From: JBHHXR01 sp046757205
Lineage (GTDB): Bacteria > Pseudomonadota > Alphaproteobacteria > Rhodobacterales > Rhodobacteraceae
Direction: 5' to 3'
NCBI GenBank assembly: GCA_046757205.1
Contig: JBHHXR010000168.1
Location: 1 to 8,010 of the forward strand
Length of the DNA: 8,010 bases
Below are positions 1 to 8,010 of this stretch, in pieces (positions within the stretch are counted from its first letter, which is position 1; each line of letters begins with the position of its first letter). The notes under the pieces were generated by a model that saw only the letters and a list, made by a program, of their open reading frames with translations, had not been told where the DNA came from and made no database searches. The translations under genes were made by a program, and so were the position numbers.

Positions 1-160
1 GCGCCTTCTCCTCGGGGGCGGCGTCGATCTGATCATACGACTTGAACTCGCCGTACTGCCGGGTGATCGCAGCCGTCAGCGTCGTCTTGCCGTGGTCAAC
101 GTGACCGATCGTGCCGACGTTGACATGCGGCTTGGTGCGCTCGAACTTCTGCTTCGCCAT
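1..160 (-). CDS. tuf: Elongation factor Tu, N-terminal part (cut by window edge)
   Basis: EF-Tu is the GTPase that carries aminoacyl-tRNA to the ribosomal A site in the cytoplasm. Only the first 53 codons are present; the rest of the gene (about 390 residues in the family) lies beyond the left edge. The start is the ATG whose first base is 160. The protein begins MAKQKFERTKPHVNVGTIGH, and the P-loop GHVDHGKT spans about residues 19-26; the visible part ends in IDAAPEEKA, just before the switch I region. A ribosome binding site AAGGA (169-173), within an unbroken purine run, lies 8 bases ahead of the ATG. The gene follows fusA after 53 bases with no terminator, as expected for the last gene of the str operon. 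Many proteobacteria carry two tuf copies, so this may be one of a pair. Identification is certain; only the far end is unseen. Confidence 0.98.
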   Translation of the reverse strand, partial: MAKQKFERTKPHVNVGTIGHVDHGKTTLTAAITRQYGEFKSYDQIDAAPEEKA

Positions 161-213
161 AGATTTCTTCCTTCTTCTTGCGGCGGCTCACGGGAACCGA
201 TCCCACAGCCCGG

Positions 214-2331
<2,118 letters not shown>

Positions 2332-2349
2332 GGTCCCGGTCCTGCCTGC

Positions 2350-2820
2350 TTACCAGCGGTAGTGGCTGAAGGCCTTGTTGGCTTCGGCCATCTTGTGGGT
2401 GTCTTCGCGCTTCTTGACGGCGGTGCCGCGGGTGTTGGCGGCGTCCATCAGCTCGCCCGCCAGACGCTCTTCCATGGTCTTTTCGTTGCGGCCGCGGCTG
2501 GCGGTGATCAGCCAGCGGATGGCCAGCGCCTCGCGGCGCTCGGGGCGCACCTCGACAGGCACCTGGTAGGTGGCGCCGCCGACCCGGCGCGAGCGCACCT
2601 CGACCGACGGCTTGATGTTTTCCAGCGCCTCGTGGAACACCTCGATCGGCGCCTTCTTCATCTTCGCCTCGACCCGGTCGAGCGCACCATAGACGATGCC
2701 CTCGGCGACCGATTTCTTGCCGTCGTACATCAGGTTGTTCATGAACTTGGTCAGCACGCGATCGCCGAACTTGGCGTCGGGCAGGACTTCGCGTCTTTCC
2801 GCTTGGCGACGTCGGGACAT
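2350..2820 (-). CDS. rpsG: 30S ribosomal protein S7
   Basis: S7 is a primary 16S rRNA-binding protein that nucleates assembly of the 30S head and lines the E site and mRNA exit region. The protein has 156 residues, usual for the family, and starts MSRRRQAERREVLPDAKFGD. Conserved S7 blocks are visible: MNNLMYDGKKSVAE (about 27-40), KPSVEVRSRRVGGATYQVP (about 70-88), RWLITASRGRN (about 102-112) and the C-terminal KKREDTHKMAEANKAFSHYRW. The start codon is 11 bases after the rpsL stop, and its ribosome binding site overlaps that stop. In E. coli, S7 represses its own operon by binding a roughly 100-base rpsL-rpsG intercistronic RNA; the 11-base gap here leaves no room for that structure, so any S7 autoregulation would need another site (inference). 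Confidence 0.99.
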   Translation of the reverse strand: MSRRRQAERREVLPDAKFGDRVLTKFMNNLMYDGKKSVAEGIVYGALDRVEAKMKKAPIEVFHEALENIKPSVEVRSRRVGGATYQVPVEVRPERREALAIRWLITASRGRNEKTMEERLAGELMDAANTRGTAVKKREDTHKMAEANKAFSHYRW

Positions 2821-2834
2821 CTCTCAATTCCTCA
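2821..2834 (-). promoter_or_regulatory. rpsG ribosome binding site overlapping the rpsL stop
   Basis: On the minus strand the junction reads TGAGGAATTGAGAG followed by the rpsG ATG. The GAGGA core (2829-2833) shares its first two bases with the rpsL TGA stop and lies 8 bases before the start. A ribosome finishing rpsL would cover this site, so translation of S12 and S7 is probably coupled. Confidence 0.75.
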
Positions 2835-3203
2835 CTTGGGCCGCTTGGCGCCGTATTTTGAACGCCGCTGGCGGCGGTCCTTCACGCCCTGGGTGTCGAG
2901 CACGCCGCGCAGGATGTGGTAGCGCACGCCGGGAAGGTCCTTGACGCGGCCGCCGCGGATCAGCACCACCGAGTGCTCCTGCAGGTTGTGGCTCTCGCCG
3001 GGGATGTAGGAGATCACCTCGAAGCCGTTGGTCAGCCGCACCTTGGCGACCTTGCGCATGGCCGAGTTCGGTTTCTTCGGCGTCGTGGTGTAGACGCGCG
3101 TGCACACGCCGCGCTTCTGCGGGCAGCCCTGCAGATGCATCGACTTGGAGCGCTGAACTTTCGGCTGCCGCGGCTTGCGGATCAGCTGCTGGATCGTTGG
3201 CAT
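2832..3203 (-). CDS. rpsL: 30S ribosomal protein S12
   Basis: S12 sits at the decoding centre of the 30S subunit and influences accuracy and streptomycin response. The protein has 123 residues, usual for bacteria. It starts MPTIQQLIRKPRQPKVQR and contains CPQKRGVCTRVYTTTPKKPN and the loop GGRVKDLPGVRYH. Lys43 and Lys88, whose substitution gives streptomycin resistance or dependence in other bacteria, are both unmutated, as is Pro91, so the allele looks streptomycin-sensitive. Asp89 is at the position methylthiolated by RimO in E. coli. The reading frame stays open 30 codons further upstream, but the start at base 3203 matches the conserved S12 N-terminus. Its ribosome binding site is weak: a GGGG about 9 bases ahead of the ATG is the best candidate. 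It is the first gene of the str operon, behind its own promoter and long leader. Confidence 0.98.
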   Translation of the reverse strand: MPTIQQLIRKPRQPKVQRSKSMHLQGCPQKRGVCTRVYTTTPKKPNSAMRKVAKVRLTNGFEVISYIPGESHNLQEHSVVLIRGGRVKDLPGVRYHILRGVLDTQGVKDRRQRRSKYGAKRPK

Positions 3204-3397
3204 TCGGTCTAACCCCGTTCTACCCGTTTCACTTCCTGCGGTGCCCCGGCGCGAACGCACGTAAACACCAAGCCAGCCGCACCCTGCCCGCATGCGAGGC
3301 CCGGCGCGGCGAAATTCCAGAGGACTGAGGCAAGACCGCCTGAGTCGTGACCGCCAGATTGTGGCTTTTCAGGAAAGAGGCGCGCCCCTTCCCGAGC
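3204..3397 (-). promoter_or_regulatory. 5' leader of the str operon
   Basis: If transcription starts near 3397, rpsL has a leader of about 190 bases, long for a bacterial ribosomal operon. It contains a GC-rich potential hairpin at its 5' end (GCGCGC arms around 3370-3402) and an imperfect hairpin at 3323-3346. Its last bases before rpsL offer only a weak ribosome binding site. No leader peptide or known riboswitch class was recognised. A regulatory role, such as ribosomal-protein feedback, is possible but unproven. Confidence 0.4.
3323..3346 (-). other. Imperfect hairpin in the rpsL leader
   Basis: On the minus strand GACTCAGGC, a six-base loop GGTCTT, and GCCTCAGTC form a nine-position stem with a single central C-C mismatch. 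No T-run follows, so it is not an intrinsic terminator. It sits about 120 bases ahead of rpsL inside the predicted leader. It could be a protein-binding or mRNA-stability element, or chance. Confidence 0.4.
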
Positions 3398-3403
3398 GCG
3401 CGG

Positions 3404-3432
3404 AACCTATGATTCTGCCGGAGTGTTGTCAA
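3404..3432 (-). promoter_or_regulatory. Predicted sigma-70-type promoter of the str operon
   Basis: On the minus strand a perfect -35 hexamer TTGACA (3427-3432) is followed by a 17-base spacer and a -10 hexamer TAGGTT (3404-3409), which keeps the first two and the last bases of TATAAT. The predicted start of transcription is near 3397. The bases just after the -10 read CCGCGCG, a GC-rich discriminator of the kind linked to ppGpp/DksA-sensitive promoters of ribosomal genes. It lies between the rpoC terminator and rpsL, exactly where a str promoter is required. The hexamers and spacing are seen directly; promoter activity and stringent control are inference. Confidence 0.7.
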
Positions 3433-3456
3433 CAGCGGAAAGGGAAGGTTCCGGAC

Positions 3457-3498
3457 AATCTTTGGCGCTGCCAAAAAGGGCACGAATTCAAAGATTCG
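3457..3498. repeat. Nested short inverted repeats upstream of the str promoter
   Basis: Three inverted repeats are packed together: TTTGGC-GCT-GCCAAA (3461-3475), AATCTTTG / CAAAGATT (3457-3464 and 3489-3496), and CGAAT / ATTCG (3483-3487 and 3494-3498). The segment is more AT-rich than its surroundings. The first palindrome is centred about 70 bases upstream of the predicted transcription start, a position suited to a DNA-binding regulator. No known regulator site was recognised. Confidence 0.4.
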
Positions 3499-3629
3499 AT
3501 GGGCGTGCAGGCGGCTTCGCTGCGGTGCCGGATCAGGCCCCGGAGAGGACGCGGGATGGCCGGCGCCGCACCGCGTGCCGTCCGCTCACGGAAAACCGCA
3601 GGTGCCGCCGCGGTTGTCCGAACTGACGA

Positions 3630-3682
3630 GGATCGCGCATGCCCCGGGGTGGGCGCGATCCGGGGCTGCGCCCCGGGGTGGA
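3630..3682. repeat. GC-rich block of direct and inverted repeats (REP-like)
   Basis: The 12-mer GCCCCGGGGTGG occurs twice in direct orientation (3641-3652 and 3670-3681, 29 bases apart). Inverted arms GGATCGCGC (3630-3638) and GCGCGATCC (3653-3661) flank the first copy. A compact stem CCGGGGC-TGC-GCCCCGG (3660-3676) overlaps the second copy. Such GGGGCTGCGCCCC palindromes resemble small intergenic repeats common in GC-rich alphaproteobacteria, from memory. Whether it is a dispersed family in this genome cannot be told from one copy. Confidence 0.5.
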
Positions 3683-3720
3683 CGGCCGGGCCGGGTTGAC
3701 GACACAGCCGCCGCCGTCGA

Positions 3721-3750
3721 CGAAAAAGCCCCGCCGGGTGGCGGGGCTCT
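3721..3750 (-). terminator. Intrinsic terminator after rpoC
   Basis: Read on the minus strand, a perfect 9-base-pair stem AGCCCCGCC / GGCGGGGCT (3740-3748 and 3727-3735) closes a four-base loop ACCC (3736-3739). The last stem T and the four that follow make a run of five T (3723-3727). The stem starts about 25 bases after the rpoC stop codon. This is a classical Rho-independent terminator and should separate the rpoBC transcript from the str operon. Confidence 0.93.
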
Positions 3751-3773
3751 TCCTTTCCGAACCGGATCGGGCG

Positions 3774-7988
<4,215 letters not shown>

Positions 7989-7999
7989 CGCGTGATCCT
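7989..7999 (-). promoter_or_regulatory. rpoC ribosome binding site
   Basis: On the minus strand the sequence reads AGGATCACGCG directly before the ATG at 7988, giving an AGGA core (7996-7999) with a 7-base spacer. This decides between the candidate rpoC starts. The ATG at 8003 has only GAAACGA visible ahead of it, with no purine-rich core, and the core for 7988 would lie inside its coding sequence. Confidence 0.75.
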
Positions 8000-8010
8000 G
8001 CATTCGTTTC

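Larger units (their letters stand above)
3433..3720. other. Non-coding region between rpoC terminator and str promoter
   Basis: This 288-base stretch has no convincing gene. Its promoter-proximal part holds short palindromes (3457-3498). The middle (about 3500-3629) is GC-rich with only short, unremarkable inverted repeats. The rpoC-proximal part holds a block of GC-rich direct and inverted repeats (3630-3682). I see no tRNA, small RNA of a known class, or mobile-element end in it. Confidence 0.6.

Noticed and set aside
161..213. A possible terminator or promoter between fusA and tuf.
   Set aside because: The 53 bases show no stem with a T-run and no credible -35/-10 pair; apart from the tuf ribosome binding site nothing stands out.
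2832..3293. A longer rpsL with 30 extra N-terminal residues starting at 3293.
   Set aside because: The S12 family begins at MPTIQQL or equivalent; the extension resembles no S12 N-terminus and the upstream ATG has no convincing ribosome binding site.
3229..3483. An 84-codon minus-strand open frame ahead of rpsL.
   Set aside because: Its start lies upstream of the predicted str transcription start, the frame runs through the promoter, and the product is not recognisable.
3660..3676. The GC-rich hairpin CCGGGGC-TGC-GCCCCGG as a second terminator.
   Set aside because: No T-run follows the stem on either strand, so it does not meet the intrinsic terminator pattern.
3292..3699. A 135-codon plus-strand open frame in the intergenic region.
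   Set aside because: It has no ribosome binding site that I can see, the product is low-complexity Arg/Gly/Ala-rich, and it runs through the predicted promoter and repeat block on the opposite strand.

Overview
The window is a housekeeping stretch of an alphaproteobacterial chromosome carrying the end of the RNA polymerase operon and most of the str (streptomycin) operon. Every gene is on the minus strand, so transcription runs from the right edge to the left: rpoC, a 570-base intergenic region, rpsL, rpsG, fusA, and the first 53 codons of tuf. The DNA is visibly GC-rich. The S12 and S7 sequences, the RpoC N-terminus (starting MNQE) and the 705-residue EF-G agree, from remembered family sequences, with Rhodobacterales or a close alphaproteobacterial relative. 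I cannot name a genus.

Right part (3774-7988): rpoC, complete apart from lying downstream of an rpoB that would be outside the window. A textbook intrinsic terminator (stem 3727-3748) follows its stop codon after about 25 bases, so the rpo transcript should largely end there.

Middle (3204-3773): the longest non-coding stretch. From right to left it holds the rpoC terminator, a GC-rich block with short direct and inverted repeats (3630-3682), a cluster of palindromes (3457-3498), a good sigma-70-type promoter (-35 TTGACA, 17-base spacer, -10 TAGGTT) with a very GC-rich discriminator, and a 5' leader of roughly 190 bases containing an imperfect hairpin. I see no tRNA, CRISPR or mobile element here and no convincing small gene.

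Left part (1-3203): rpsL, rpsG, fusA and tuf, separated by 11, 18 and 53 bases with no terminator between them. The rpsG ribosome binding site overlaps the rpsL stop codon, which suggests translational coupling. The products (S12, S7, EF-G, EF-Tu) and the beta' subunit of RNA polymerase form the core of transcription and translation, and their grouping allows coordinated growth-rate control.

I found no new biological system: the gene content is ordinary. The most notable coding observation is in EF-G, where the G4 nucleotide-binding motif reads NNMD instead of the expected NKMD. The rest of the interest lies in the regulatory DNA upstream of rpsL.
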